Position numbers and translations under genes: made by a program | Assembly: GCF_001427385.1 (NCBI RefSeq) | Contig: NZ_LMGJ01000008.1 | Span: 59,771-98,448, forward strand | DNA: 38,678 nt | Source of the DNA: Mesorhizobium sp. Root157 | GTDB lineage: Bacteria > Pseudomonadota > Alphaproteobacteria > Rhizobiales > Rhizobiaceae | Direction: 5' to 3' | Shown here: in pieces, positions 1 to 10,996 of the stretch | Position numbering within the stretch: the stretch's first letter is position 1 | How the letters are laid out: every line of letters starts with the position of its first letter | The notes under the pieces: generated by a model | What the model was told of the DNA's origin: nothing | Seen by the model: only the letters and a program-made list of their open reading frames with translations | Database searches by the model: none

Positions 1-20
1 GGCCGTCTGGCCATCCGGGG

Positions 21-44
21 TCCCCGCCAGCGACGAGCGCAGCG
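21..44 (+). repeat. 24-bp direct repeat, copy 1
   Basis: A 24-base segment starting TCCCCGCCAGCGACGAGCGC is repeated exactly at 361-384, with the two copies bracketing the large inverted repeat at 121-308. It may be the boundary of a composite intergenic element. No gene is supported in 1-394. Confidence 0.6.
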
Positions 45-120
45 AGCGAGCTTAAAGGCGGGGCAGAAGATTCCCAGGGCCGAAAAGGCAGCGTGGCGAT
101 GAATAGACGTTACCATCTCT

Positions 121-308
121 TCGTCATCCTGGGGCGGAGCAGGCCGAAGGCCGTTGCGCAGACCCTGGGATCCATGCCGTGACCAAGCGGCAGCGCGATA
201 CGGCGCAGAACATCCCTCGTTCTGTTCCGCCGAACAACTCCCAAGCGTCACGGCATGGATCCTCGGGTCGCGCCTTTCGCTGCGCTCAGGCTTGCCCGAG
301 GATGACGA
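121..308. repeat. Imperfect large inverted repeat, intergenic
   Basis: The left arm (121-183) and right arm (247-308) are inverted copies of about 62 bp. Both contain TCGTCATCCT at the outer end and GATCCATGCCGTGAC at the inner end, with a diverged middle. A 63-bp spacer separates them. Motifs of the type GTCATCC...GGATCCATGCC are common in rhizobial intergenic DNA, from general knowledge. The block lies in the 394-bp gene-free start of the window. The short ORFs across it show no recognisable protein and are not called. Confidence 0.6.
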
Positions 309-360
309 AAGGAAAAAAGCGATGTGTCCCTTATCGCTCCCCAAGCGGCACGAAGAAGCG

Positions 361-384
361 TCCCCGCCAGCGACGAGCGCAGCG
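361..384 (+). repeat. 24-bp direct repeat, copy 2
   Basis: Exact copy of bases 21-44. It ends 11 bp before the stop codon of the Lrp/AsnC gene, so it probably lies in that gene's 3' untranslated region. Confidence 0.6.
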
Positions 385-394
385 GGCGGGCAAA

Positions 395-820
395 CTACCG
401 GTCGATGCGTGTCGACAGGACGATCGACGACAGCGTGCGCTCGACGCCTTCCAGCGCGCCGATCTCGTCCAGCAATCCGTCGAGGTCGCTGATCGACGGC
501 GACTCGACGATGACGATCATGTCGAAGCTGCCGCTGACGGAATGCAGGGTGCGCACCGACGATAGCGCCTTCAGGCTGCGCACCACCTTGTCGGCAAGCT
601 TGGGCGTGACGGTCAACAGCACATGCGCCCGCACCAGCCCCTGTTCGTATTCCGGCGAAAGCCTGACCCCGTAGCCGGTGATGATGCCCCGCGCCTCGAG
701 CCGGTCGATGCGGCTTTGCACCGTGGTGCGTGACACACCGAGCCGTCGCGCCAGTTCCGCCGTCGAGGCGCGGGCGTTTTCTCGCAGAAGCGCGATCAAA
801 GCCTGATCGGCATTTGACAT
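395..820 (-). CDS. Lrp/AsnC family transcriptional regulator
   Basis: 141-residue DNA-binding regulator of the leucine-responsive (feast/famine) family. The N-terminal helix-turn-helix is visible at about residues 7-50 (ALIALLREN, then STAELARRLGVSRTTVQSRI). It is followed by the AsnC-type ligand-binding/oligomerisation (RAM) domain, which includes a VSGSFDMIVIVE segment. The length fits the family (about 140-165 aa). I chose the ATG at 820 because the reading frame just upstream has only a TTG (850), and the ATG start gives a normal family N-terminus. The gene is divergent from the oxidoreductase at 944, so it probably controls that gene, itself, or both, as local Lrp regulators often do. 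A perfect 8-bp inverted repeat lies between them. The effector is unknown; lysine or another amino acid is an inference from the neighbour. Confidence 0.9.
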   Translation of the reverse strand: MSNADQALIALLRENARASTAELARRLGVSRTTVQSRIDRLEARGIITGYGVRLSPEYEQGLVRAHVLLTVTPKLADKVVRSLKALSSVRTLHSVSGSFDMIVIVESPSISDLDGLLDEIGALEGVERTLSSIVLSTRIDR

Positions 821-833
821 ATCGACAAATCCA

Positions 834-872
834 TTCGTCGTTCTGTTCAAACTATAACATCGATACGACGAA
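834..872. promoter_or_regulatory. Candidate Lrp-type operator in divergent promoter region
   Basis: Arms TTCGTCGT (834-841) and ACGACGAA (865-872) form a perfect 8-bp inverted repeat around an AT-rich 23-bp spacer. It lies in the 123-bp gap between the Lrp/AsnC gene and the divergent dehydrogenase gene. A related half-site, TTTCGTC, occurs at about 884-890. The spacing is suitable for an Lrp dimer, but binding is inferred only from position and symmetry. Confidence 0.45.
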
Positions 873-943
873 ACGCATACTTTCTTTCGTCAGGCAAGGT
901 GAGATGATTCCGACACGGCTTTTCTGAAATCGAGGGTGTCGCC

Positions 944-2047
944 ATGAAGGAAATCGTTGTCGTCGGAGCGGGCAAGATCGGATCGACCATTGCCGAAATG
1001 CTGGCCGCAACCGGCGACTATCGGGTCACCGTGGTGGACCGCTCGGCCGAACAGCTCGGCGCGATGGGGCTTTCCAGCCAGGTCGCCACGCTGGAACTGG
1101 ATATCGCCGCCGGAGGCGCTCTCGAAAAAGCGTTGACCGGCAAGTTCGCCGTGCTGAGCGCCGCGCCCTTCCATCTCACCAAGCGCATCGCTGAGGCGGC
1201 GGCAGTGGCGGGCGTGCACTATCTCGACCTCACCGAGGACGTCGCTTCGACCCGAAGGGTGAAGGAACTGGCGCAAGACGCCAGGACCGCTTTCATCCCG
1301 CAATGCGGGCTGGCGCCGGGCTTCATCTCCATCGTCGCCAACGATCTCGCCAGCCGCTTCGACACGCTGGAGAGCGTGCGCATGCGGGTTGGCGCCCTGC
1401 CGCAATACCCCTCCAACGCGCTGAACTACAATCTGACCTGGAGCACGGACGGCGTCATCAACGAATACTGCGAGCCGTGCGAGGCGATCGTCGAGGGCGA
1501 ACGGGTCGAAGTGCCGCCACTGGAGGAGCGCGAGGAGTTTTCGCTCGACGGCGTCACCTACGAAGCCTTCAACACTTCGGGCGGGCTAGGCACGCTGGCC
1601 GAAACGCTGAAGGGCAAGGTGCGCACGCTGAACTACCGCACCATCCGCTATCCCGGCCATGCCGCGATCATGAAGGCGCTGCTCAACGATCTCGGCCTGC
1701 GTCATCGCCGCGACGTGCTGAAGGATATCTTCGAAAGCGCGCTGCCGGCGACCATGCAGGACGTGGTCATTGTCTTTGTGACGGTGAGCGGCCGCAAGAA
1801 CGGTCGCCTGCTGCAGGAGACCTACGCCAACAAGATCTACAGCCAAAGGGTCGGCGCAACGGTGCATTCGGCGATCCAGATCACCACCGCTTCCGCTATC
1901 TGCGCGGTGCTTGACATGCTGGCGGACGGCAGCCTGCCGGCCAAGGGTTTCGTGCGGCAGGAAGACATCAAGCTGGACAGTTTCCTCGCCAACCGCTTCG
2001 GCCGCGCTTATGCGCAGCATGAAATGGTTAGCCGGCTGGCAAGCTGA
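944..2047 (+). CDS. Saccharopine dehydrogenase family protein (possible lysine 6-dehydrogenase)
   Basis: 367-residue cytoplasmic NAD(P)-dependent oxidoreductase. The Rossmann nucleotide-binding motif VVGAGKIGSTIAEML lies at residues 5-19, and the C-terminal half matches the saccharopine-dehydrogenase C-terminal fold. Proteins of this size in the family include bacterial L-lysine 6-dehydrogenase as well as saccharopine reductases. The length is that of the single-domain enzymes, not of the bifunctional LKR/SDH type. The start ATG is preceded by GAGGG. The divergent Lrp/AsnC gene suggests amino-acid-responsive control, and lysine catabolism is the most likely role. Family assignment is firm. 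The exact substrate cannot be read from the sequence. Confidence 0.85.
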   Translation: MKEIVVVGAGKIGSTIAEMLAATGDYRVTVVDRSAEQLGAMGLSSQVATLELDIAAGGALEKALTGKFAVLSAAPFHLTKRIAEAAAVAGVHYLDLTEDVASTRRVKELAQDARTAFIPQCGLAPGFISIVANDLASRFDTLESVRMRVGALPQYPSNALNYNLTWSTDGVINEYCEPCEAIVEGERVEVPPLEEREEFSLDGVTYEAFNTSGGLGTLAETLKGKVRTLNYRTIRYPGHAAIMKALLNDLGLRHRRDVLKDIFESALPATMQDVVIVFVTVSGRKNGRLLQETYANKIYSQRVGATVHSAIQITTASAICAVLDMLADGSLPAKGFVRQEDIKLDSFLANRFGRAYAQHEMVSRLAS

Positions 2048-2118
2048 TCGGCTTTAAAGCCGCCAAAGCTGTCGGCACCGCCGCGCTGTTGCCTGCAAAT
2101 GTGGCAGCGTCCAACCTT

Positions 2119-3516
2119 TCAAATATGTAGCGCGCGGCCAAGCGCCTTGAGCGCGGCTTCCTGGAAAGCCTCGCCCTGCGTGGGGTGAGCGTGGATGGTG
2201 GCGGCGACGTCTTCAAGCCGGGCGCCCATTTCCAGCGCCAGGCCGAAGGCGGCTGACAGTTCCGACACGCCCTGGCCGACAGCCTGTATTCCAATGACAA
2301 GATGGTTGTCGGCACGCGCCACGATGCGCACGAAACCGTCCTCCGCCTGCCTGGTCATGGCGCGGCCATTGGCGGTGAATGGAAACTGGCCGACCTTGAT
2401 TTCGCCGCCGAGTTTCTTCGCCTCCTCCGGCGAAAGCCCCGCCGTGACCAATTCGGGATCGGTGAAGCAGATGGCGGGGATGGCGCGCTTGTCCCAACTG
2501 CGCTTATGACCAGCAACGATCTCCGCCACCATCTCGCCTTGCGCCATGGCCCGGTGCGCCAGCATCGGTTCGCCGGTCACATCGCCAATGGCATAGATAC
2601 CGCGCATTGAGGTGCGGCACTGGTCGTCGATGCGCAGGAAACGTCCGCTCATATCGAGGTCGATCTCCTCCAGCCCCCAGCCTTCGGTGACCGGCTTGCG
2701 TCCGACGGTGACCAGGATCCTGTCCGCAGCGATCTTGCGGTCCTTGCCGTCACCGGTTTCGATCAAAAGCGCTTCGTCCTTGCTCGACAGGCCCTTGGCC
2801 TTGGCACCGACAAGAACCTCGACGCCAAGATCGCCAAGCCGCTTGAGCACTGGACGGGTGAGTTCGGAGTCATATTGCACGAGCACGCGCGGCAAGGCCT
2901 CGACCACCGTGACCTTGGAACCCATCTTGGCAAGGGCCGTGCCAAGCTCCAACCCGATATAGCCGCCGCCGACAACCGCCAGGCGCTGCGGAACTTCATT
3001 CAGCGCCAGCGCTTCGGTTGACGAGATGACCTTGCCGCCGAATGGCAGGAACGGCAGTTCGACGGGAGCTGAGCCCGTTGCGATGACCACGTTCTCGGCC
3101 CGGATCACCTGCGTTCCGGTTTCCGTTTCTACCTCGACGGTCTTGCCGTCGCGGAACTTTGCCCAGCCCTGGACGTACTTGACCTTTCCCTTCTTCAGCA
3201 ATGCGGCCACGCCGCTGTTAAGCCGGTTAACGATACTGTCTTTCCAGGCGATGGTCTTGCCAAGGTCGAGCGAGGGAGACTGCACTGAAATGCCGAGCGG
3301 GCTTGATGTCGGCGCCCAATGTTGCGCCTTTTCGTACTCTTCGGCCGCATGGATCAGCGCTTTAGACGGGATGCAGCCGACATTGAGACAGGTGCCTCCC
3401 GGCTTGCCGGCTTCGATGACCACCGTATCGATGCCGAGCTGGCCAGCACGAATGGCGCATACATAGCCGCCGGGGCCGGCGCCGATGACAAGCAGCTTGC
3501 AGGAAATGTCTTTCAT
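2119..3516 (-). CDS. lpdA: Dihydrolipoyl dehydrogenase, E3 of branched-chain 2-oxoacid dehydrogenase
   Basis: 465-residue flavoprotein that reoxidises the dihydrolipoyl groups of E2 with NAD+. The FAD-binding GAGPGGY is at residues 12-18. The redox disulfide is in [13 protein letters not shown] (Cys43 and Cys48). The NAD-binding [12 protein letters not shown] motif lies mid-protein, and the C-terminal dimerisation domain carries the catalytic His-Glu region HAHPTQGE. I placed the start at the ATG at 3516 because the FAD domain begins right there; the frame extends upstream only as non-homologous shadow of the E2 gene. It is the last gene of the operon, 11 bp after the E2 stop, and corresponds to lpdV of the Pseudomonas bkd operon. 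Rhizobia usually have other lpd copies for the pyruvate and oxoglutarate complexes; context ties this one to branched-chain acids. Confidence 0.95.
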   Translation of the reverse strand: MKDISCKLLVIGAGPGGYVCAIRAGQLGIDTVVIEAGKPGGTCLNVGCIPSKALIHAAEEYEKAQHWAPTSSPLGISVQSPSLDLGKTIAWKDSIVNRLNSGVAALLKKGKVKYVQGWAKFRDGKTVEVETETGTQVIRAENVVIATGSAPVELPFLPFGGKVISSTEALALNEVPQRLAVVGGGYIGLELGTALAKMGSKVTVVEALPRVLVQYDSELTRPVLKRLGDLGVEVLVGAKAKGLSSKDEALLIETGDGKDRKIAADRILVTVGRKPVTEGWGLEEIDLDMSGRFLRIDDQCRTSMRGIYAIGDVTGEPMLAHRAMAQGEMVAEIVAGHKRSWDKRAIPAICFTDPELVTAGLSPEEAKKLGGEIKVGQFPFTANGRAMTRQAEDGFVRIVARADNHLVIGIQAVGQGVSELSAAFGLALEMGARLEDVAATIHAHPTQGEAFQEAALKALGRALHI

Positions 3517-3527
3517 AGGCCCATGTC

Positions 3528-4883
3528 TCACACTTCCACGAAGATCAGCGCCGGCGTTTCGAGCAGTGTCTTGATACGCTGGACGAATACGGCGGCGTCC
3601 CAGCCATCGATGACGCGATGATCGAAGCTGGACGACAGGTTCATCATCTTGCGCGGCACGAACTGGGCGCCGTCCCACATCGGCCGCACCATCATCTTGT
3701 TGACACCGATGATGGCGACTTCCGGGTGGTTGATGACCGGCGTGGTGACGATACCGCCCATGGCCCCCAACGAGGTGATGGTGATGGTCGAGCCGGAAAG
3801 CTCCTCGCGCGTTGCCGTACCCGCCTTGGCGGCGTCGGCGAGCCGATTGACCTCGGCGGCACAGTCCCAGAGATCGCGCGCTTCTGCGTGCCTGACCACC
3901 GGCACGACCAGACCGCTGGCAGTCTGCGCGGCAATGCCGACATGGACGCCGCCATGCTGGTGGATGATGCCGGCCTCGTCGTCGAACAGCGCGTTGAGTT
4001 GCGGCTGCTCGGCAATCGCCTTGACCATGGCGCGCATCAGGAAAGGCAGCAGCGTCAGCTTGGGCCTGTCCGTGCGCTTTTCCTTGTTGAGGTTGGCCCG
4101 CAATTCCTCCAGCGCCGTGACGTCGACTTCTTCGACGTAGGTGATGTGAGGAATGCGCGACTTGGCGATCTTCATCTTCTCGGCGATCTTGCGCCGCAGG
4201 CCGACGATCTTGATCTCCTCGATGGCATCATTGCGCGCCAGGCCCGAAACCTTGCCGATCTGCGGCCCGCGCGCGATGAAGGCGTCGAGGTCCTCATGAC
4301 CGATCCGACCGGCCGGCCCGCTGCCGGCGACCTGTCTCAGGTCGATGCCGGCTTCCCTGGCCCGCAACCGGACCGCCGGCGAAGCCAGAGGCTTTTCGCC
4401 TTCCTGCCGGGGAGCACCGCGCATTGCGGGCACCGGTCCACCCCCACCCCCGGCCCCTCCCCGCGAGGAGGAGAGGGATTCGGGCTGCACCGGCTTCGTA
4501 TCCTTGGCTTCCGACAAGGACGGGCCGGCCTGGGTGGATGCTGATGTGGCCGGTCCCCCGCCTCCTTGCGGGGAGGGACTAGGGGCGGGGGTATCCTTGG
4601 CCGCTTCATTCTGTGATGCGACCGCGCCGACATTGCCCTCACCCGCCACTTTCAGCCGCACGATCGGCGAGCCGATGGCAACGGTATCGCCGAGTTCAGC
4701 GCCGAGCCACAGGATCTCGCCATCGACCGGCGACGGGATTTCGACGGTTGCCTTGTCGGTCATGACAGCGGCAAGCACAGTGTCCTCGCGCACCATATCG
4801 CCGATCTTGACGTTCCATTCGACCAGTTCGGCCTCCGCGACGCCTTCGCCTACATCCGGAAGCTTGATGACAAACTCGCCCAT
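3528..4883 (-). CDS. bkdB: Dihydrolipoamide acyltransferase, E2 of branched-chain 2-oxoacid dehydrogenase
   Basis: 451-residue core subunit that moves the branched-chain acyl group from E1 to coenzyme A. The lipoyl domain is at residues 1-80, with lipoylated Lys44 in [10 protein letters not shown]. The peripheral-subunit-binding domain is at about 167-205 ([15 protein letters not shown]). The catalytic acyltransferase domain is at about 220-451, with His422 and Asp426 in DHRVIDG. The linker at about 93-165 is unusual: it is rich in Gly, Pro and Ser and contains the repeated tetrapeptide AKDT (95-98 and 126-129). It is encoded by two inverted copies of a GC-rich palindromic sequence, so the protein is a little longer than typical E2s. 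The start ATG lies 1 bp after the E1 beta stop codon. Confidence 0.95.
   Translation of the reverse strand: MGEFVIKLPDVGEGVAEAELVEWNVKIGDMVREDTVLAAVMTDKATVEIPSPVDGEILWLGAELGDTVAIGSPIVRLKVAGEGNVGAVASQNEAAKDTPAPSPSPQGGGGPATSASTQAGPSLSEAKDTKPVQPESLSSSRGGAGGGGGPVPAMRGAPRQEGEKPLASPAVRLRAREAGIDLRQVAGSGPAGRIGHEDLDAFIARGPQIGKVSGLARNDAIEEIKIVGLRRKIAEKMKIAKSRIPHITYVEEVDVTALEELRANLNKEKRTDRPKLTLLPFLMRAMVKAIAEQPQLNALFDDEAGIIHQHGGVHVGIAAQTASGLVVPVVRHAEARDLWDCAAEVNRLADAAKAGTATREELSGSTITITSLGAMGGIVTTPVINHPEVAIIGVNKMMVRPMWDGAQFVPRKMMNLSSSFDHRVIDGWDAAVFVQRIKTLLETPALIFVEV
4439..4479. repeat. GC-rich palindromic element inside E2 linker, copy A
   Basis: The sequence around CCCCTCCCCGCGAGGAGGAG is imperfectly palindromic. 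It resembles the small C/G-rich palindromes (CCCTCCCC...GGGGAGGG) seen between genes in many alphaproteobacteria. Here it is translated as part of the E2 inter-domain linker. An inverted relative is at 4554-4592. Confidence 0.6.
4554..4592. repeat. GC-rich palindromic element inside E2 linker, copy B
   Basis: CCTCCTTGCGGGGAGGGACT and its flanks are the inverted counterpart of copy A at 4439-4479; the reverse complement shares CCCTCCCCGC-AGGAGG. The 10-mer GTATCCTTGG follows this copy (4591-4600) and also follows copy A (4498-4507), pointing to a local duplication of element plus flank. Confidence 0.6.
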
Positions 4884-4884
4884 A

Positions 4885-5898
4885 TCAGGCCTCCATAGCC
4901 GCCACGAGTGCGCGACCGACACGGGCCGGGCCGGGGAAATAGTCCCACTCCTGCGCATGGGGATAGGGGGTGTCCCAGCCGGCGACGCGCGCCACCGGTG
5001 CTTCGAGGTGATAGAAACAATTCTCCTGCACAAGGCTCGCCAGTTCAGCGCCGAAACCGGAGGTCAGCGTGGCCTCATGCACGACGACGCAACGCCCGGT
5101 CTTCTTCACCGAAGCGACGATGGTGTCGAGATCAAGCGGCAGCAAAGTCCTCAGATCGATGATTTCCGCATCGATGCCGTTTTCTTCCGCCGCCGCCGCT
5201 GCCACATAGACCATAGTGCCATAGGCAAGCACGGTAAGCGCTGCGCCCGCACGGCGGATGGCCGCCCTGCCGAGCGGCACCGTATAGTGGCCATCGGCAA
5301 CCTCGCCGAGTTCGTGCTTGGACCACGGCGTGACCGGCCGCTCGTGGTGACCGTCGAACGGGCCGTTGTAGAGACGCTTCGGCTCGAGGAAGATGACCGG
5401 ATCGGGGTCTTCGATGGCGGAGATCAACAGGCCCTTGGCATCGTGGGGGTTGGAAGGAACCACCACCTTCAGGCCGGAAACGTGGGTGAACAGCGCCTCC
5501 GGGCTCTGGCTGTGGGTCTGGCCTCCGAAAATACCGCCGCCAGTGGGCATGCGGATGACGATCGGGCAGGTGAAATCGCCGTTGGAGCGGTAGCGAAGCC
5601 GCGCCGCCTCAGAAACGATCTGATCGTAGCCCGGATATACATAGTCGGCAAATTGGACTTCGACGCAAGGCCGCAGCCCGTAGGCGGCCATGCCGATGGC
5701 CGCACCGACGATACCCGATTCGTTGATGGGTGCATCGAAACAACGGCTGGAGCCGTACTTGGCCTGCAGGCCCTGCGTGCAGCGGAAGACGCCGCCGAAG
5801 AAGCCGACATCCTCACCGAACACGACGACATGCTCGTCGCGGCCCATGGAAACGTCCATGGCGTCGCGGATGGCTTCGATCATGGTCTTGCGTGGCAT
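4885..5898 (-). CDS. bkdA2: 2-oxoisovalerate dehydrogenase E1 subunit beta
   Basis: 337-residue beta subunit of the thiamine-diphosphate-dependent E1 of the branched-chain 2-oxoacid dehydrogenase. It works with the alpha subunit to decarboxylate the oxoacids from valine, leucine and isoleucine. The transketolase pyrimidine-binding domain begins at ALRDAM-like EAIRDAMD and contains VVFGEDVGFFGGVF. The C-terminal transketolase domain is recognisable (CVVVHEATLTSGFGAE). Length fits BkdA2 (about 330-340 aa). The ATG at 5898 is preferred; a TTG two codons upstream (5904) overlaps the alpha stop. It sits 2 bp after the E1 alpha stop codon, so the two are translationally coupled. Confidence 0.95.
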   Translation of the reverse strand: MPRKTMIEAIRDAMDVSMGRDEHVVVFGEDVGFFGGVFRCTQGLQAKYGSSRCFDAPINESGIVGAAIGMAAYGLRPCVEVQFADYVYPGYDQIVSEAARLRYRSNGDFTCPIVIRMPTGGGIFGGQTHSQSPEALFTHVSGLKVVVPSNPHDAKGLLISAIEDPDPVIFLEPKRLYNGPFDGHHERPVTPWSKHELGEVADGHYTVPLGRAAIRRAGAALTVLAYGTMVYVAAAAAEENGIDAEIIDLRTLLPLDLDTIVASVKKTGRCVVVHEATLTSGFGAELASLVQENCFYHLEAPVARVAGWDTPYPHAQEWDYFPGPARVGRALVAAMEA

Positions 5899-5900
5899 GA

Positions 5901-8446
<2,546 letters not shown>

Positions 8447-8481
8447 TTATTAAGCGTTGCGGTTCGGCGTCGGTTTGACGC

Positions 8482-8582
8482 TTAGGGCGTGTCGCGATCT
8501 TTCAGATTCGCTGGCGCGTTCTAAGTGTTTGTTTTTATGATGTCGTTATCCAAAACAGATCCCCACTTTCGACGACATGCAT
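8482..8582. repeat. Dispersed rhizobial-type intergenic repeat, copy 1
   Basis: This stretch lies between convergent holA and parB. It has the layout of a widespread rhizobial intergenic repeat: GGGCGTGTCGC at one end, TTTGTTTTTATGATG in the middle and ATCCCCACTTTCG at the other end. In reverse complement it aligns with 28371-28422 (shared GTGGG-ATC-G, GGATAA, ACAAA blocks). It carries no reading frame and may act as a bidirectional end of transcription. Confidence 0.6.
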
Positions 8583-8616
8583 TAGAATAATGCAAATACT
8601 GTGCCGGCTAAAAATA

Positions 8617-9492
8617 CTACTGCTTTAGGCGGCGACACAAATCGTCCAGTTGCTCAAGCGTACGATAGGAAACACGAACTTCCCCGCCACGGTCCTTGTG
8701 AGCGATCGCGACCTTCATTCCGATCGTATCCGATAGCAGTTTTTCCAGTGCCTGCGTGTCGGCATCCTTCTCGGCCGGCGCAACGCGCCTAGTCTCGCGC
8801 TGGGCAGCGACTGGCATTTGCGCCAACGCTTCCGCTTGGCGCACCGACAGCCCATCCTCCACGATCCGCTTGGCCAGGCCAGCCGGATCGGCGGCGGTGA
8901 CCAGCGTGCGCGCATGGCCAGCCGACAGCGCACCGTCGACCAGCATATCCCGGATAACATCCGGAAGCTTGAGCAATCTCAATGTGTTAGCGACGTGGCT
9001 GCGGCTTTTGCCGATAACCTGACCGAGATCCGCCTGGCTGTAACTGTGTTCATCGATGAGCTGCTGGTAGCCAAGCGCCTCTTCGACAGGATTGAGGTCG
9101 GCGCGCTGTACGTTCTCGATGATGGCGAGCTCCAGCGCCGTACGGTCGTTGACGTCGCGCACGATGACCGGAATGTCAACGAGGCCGGCACGCTGGGACG
9201 CGCGCCAGCGGCGTTCTCCGGCGATGATCTCGAAGTGGCCTTGTCGGGCGGGTGACGGCCGCACGACGACGGGTTGCACGATGCCGTGTTCGCGGATGGA
9301 CTGAGCCAGATCCGTCAGTTCGGCATCACCGAAATGGCGGCGCGGATTTCTCGGATTGGGCGAGACGAATTCGATCGGCACCTTGCCATCGGCGCGCGGG
9401 GTCTCCTTCTCGGCAACGGCCGGGCGATCCATCTCACCAATCAGTGCCGCCAAGCCCCGTCCCAGCCGCTTTCTCGAAAGGTCTTCGCTCAT
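8617..9492 (-). CDS. parB: Chromosome partitioning protein ParB
   Basis: 291-residue CTP-dependent DNA-binding protein that loads at parS and spreads to form the partition complex at the origin. The N-terminus RKRLGRGLAALIGE is typical of chromosomal ParB. The CTP-binding ParB/Srx domain includes NPRNPRRHFG and the GERRWRASQRAGL box. The helix-turn-helix (SQADLGQVIGKSRSHVANTL) follows, then a C-terminal dimerisation segment. It lies 34 bp after parA in the same operon. Candidate parS sites are in the window at 10937, 12943, 12989 and 13027. Confidence 0.97.
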   Translation of the reverse strand: MSEDLSRKRLGRGLAALIGEMDRPAVAEKETPRADGKVPIEFVSPNPRNPRRHFGDAELTDLAQSIREHGIVQPVVVRPSPARQGHFEIIAGERRWRASQRAGLVDIPVIVRDVNDRTALELAIIENVQRADLNPVEEALGYQQLIDEHSYSQADLGQVIGKSRSHVANTLRLLKLPDVIRDMLVDGALSAGHARTLVTAADPAGLAKRIVEDGLSVRQAEALAQMPVAAQRETRRVAPAEKDADTQALEKLLSDTIGMKVAIAHKDRGGEVRVSYRTLEQLDDLCRRLKQ

Positions 9493-9526
9493 CGTCTACT
9501 CTGGTTGTTTCGTTATCGAATCGAAT

Positions 9527-10348
9527 TCAGGCGGCGCGCAAACGGCGTTCCCGCCTTATGACTTCCGACGCCAACTGCAAATAGGCCTGACTTCCGGAAC
9601 ATTTCAGATCGTAGAGAATGGCCGGCTTGCCATAGGACGGGGCCTCCGAAACACGCACATTCCTTGGAATTACTGTTTCATAGACCTTTTCGCCCATATG
9701 CGCCCGCACGTCCTGCACCACCTGGTTGGCCAGATTGTTGCGCCCATCGTACATGGTCAGCACGATGCCCTGGATCTCCAGTTGCGGGTTGATCGAGCCG
9801 CGCACCTGTTCGACGGTTTCGAGAAGCTGGCTGAGGCCCTCAAGTGCGAAGAACTCGCACTGCAACGGCACCAGCACCGAATCGGCAGCCGCCATCGAGT
9901 TCAGCGTCAACAGATTGAGCGACGGCGGGCAATCGATCAGTACGTAAGTGAACAGCGGTGCGCGTTCTGCCGAGGCCCGCAGGGCATTGCGGAGGCGCAA
10001 GACGCGATCAGGCGCAGAGGCAATTTCCATCTCGACACCGAGCAGATCCAGCGTCGAAGGCACGATCGAAAGACCGGGCACCGCCGTCGGCATCGCTGCC
10101 GCCTCAAGGTCGAGTTCGCCGGTCAGCACATCATAGGACGAGACGTTGCGATCGCGCCGATCGATGCCAAGGCCGGTGCTCGCATTGCCTTGCGGGTCGA
10201 GGTCGACGATGAGCACATTCTCGCCGATGGCGGCCAGCGCCGTCGCCAGGTTGATGGCCGTCGTCGTCTTGCCAACACCGCCCTTCTGGTTGGCGACGGT
10301 GATGATTCGGGGGCCGGTCTTGATCATGCTATTTTGCCAGAAATTCAT
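9527..10348 (-). CDS. parA: Chromosome partitioning ATPase ParA
   Basis: 273-residue Walker-type ATPase that moves ParB-parS complexes apart. The deviant Walker A motif KGGVGKTTTAINLATAL lies near the N-terminus, followed by VDLDPQGNASTGLG and the DCPPSLNLL box (Walker B region). Length fits chromosomal ParA. Two ATGs are possible: 10348 (used here, preceded by CGGA) and 10327, seven codons in. The second gives a family-like start (MIKTGPRIITVANQ) but has no clear ribosome site, so the start is uncertain. The gene follows rsmG by 18 bp and precedes parB by 34 bp. Confidence 0.96.
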   Translation of the reverse strand: MNFWQNSMIKTGPRIITVANQKGGVGKTTTAINLATALAAIGENVLIVDLDPQGNASTGLGIDRRDRNVSSYDVLTGELDLEAAAMPTAVPGLSIVPSTLDLLGVEMEIASAPDRVLRLRNALRASAERAPLFTYVLIDCPPSLNLLTLNSMAAADSVLVPLQCEFFALEGLSQLLETVEQVRGSINPQLEIQGIVLTMYDGRNNLANQVVQDVRAHMGEKVYETVIPRNVRVSEAPSYGKPAILYDLKCSGSQAYLQLASEVIRRERRLRAA

Positions 10349-10366
10349 TCCGATAGCCGGGCATGT

Positions 10367-10996
10367 TCATGTGGCGCGCAAATTGCGAAGTTCGAGCACG
10401 ACACCCTCGGTATCGGTCGCACTGGCATGTTCTATCAGATCGAATGTCCATCGGTGAGTGCTTTCTTCGACTTCCAACCGGTAATCCCGACCTTTGTGGA
10501 AGAGCCCGCAAGCGCCGGTAGCCAGCCATGGTTCCACCAATTTAAGGAGCGGCGGCAGGGGGGCCAGTGCTCTGGCCGTTACGATTTGCGGTGGGGCAAT
10601 CAAATCATATGTGTCGTCGATACGGCGCGCGTGAACATGAGCCGGGAGATCGAACTCCCCGACCATCGCTTGAAGGAAGCCCGCTTTCTTGCGGTTGCTT
10701 TCGACTAGATCGATGCTGCCGTTCCGTTCGCGCAACAAGAATGCCAGGACGAGTCCCGGAAAGCCTCCGCCGGAGCCGATATCCAGCCAGCGTTGAGCGC
10801 TTGGCTCTATCCGGGCGAGTTGGGCACTGTCCAATATGTGCCGCCTCCACACATTCTCAACCGTAGACGAAGCCGCCAGGTTGATACGTTGGTTCCATTT
10901 CAGGAAGGTTTGCTCGAACCGCAGCAGATCCTCGAATGTTTCACGTGAAACCGGCCCGGCAACAGCGCAAAGGCTCTTGAATTGCCGATCAGTCAC
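10367..10996 (-). CDS. rsmG: 16S rRNA (guanine-527-N7)-methyltransferase RsmG
   Basis: 209-residue SAM-dependent methyltransferase that modifies G527 of 16S rRNA (older name GidB). The SAM-binding motif [14 protein letters not shown] is present. It starts with GTG at 10996, overlapping the mnmG stop codon as GTGA, so the two are coupled. The N-terminal peptide PVSRETFED is encoded by a parS site (10937-10952), so this stretch of protein sequence is constrained by DNA function as well. Length fits the family. Confidence 0.96.
   Translation of the reverse strand: MTDRQFKSLCAVAGPVSRETFEDLLRFEQTFLKWNQRINLAASSTVENVWRRHILDSAQLARIEPSAQRWLDIGSGGGFPGLVLAFLLRERNGSIDLVESNRKKAGFLQAMVGEFDLPAHVHARRIDDTYDLIAPPQIVTARALAPLPPLLKLVEPWLATGACGLFHKGRDYRLEVEESTHRWTFDLIEHASATDTEGVVLELRNLRAT
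10937..10952. other. parS: parS site inside rsmG
   Basis: TGTTTCACGTGAAACC matches the bacterial parS consensus TGTTTCACGTGAAACA at 15 of 16 positions. It lies within the coding sequence of rsmG, about 590 bp upstream of parA, and is a likely ParB loading site. Confidence 0.85.

Noticed and set aside
2049..2062. CGGCTTTAAAGCCG palindrome between the convergent dehydrogenase and lpd genes
   Set aside because: No loop, no T-run; a small chance palindrome.
9356..10708. Long plus-strand open frame (450 codons) opposite parA/parB
   Set aside because: Antisense shadow of parA and neighbours; no ribosome site and no domain.
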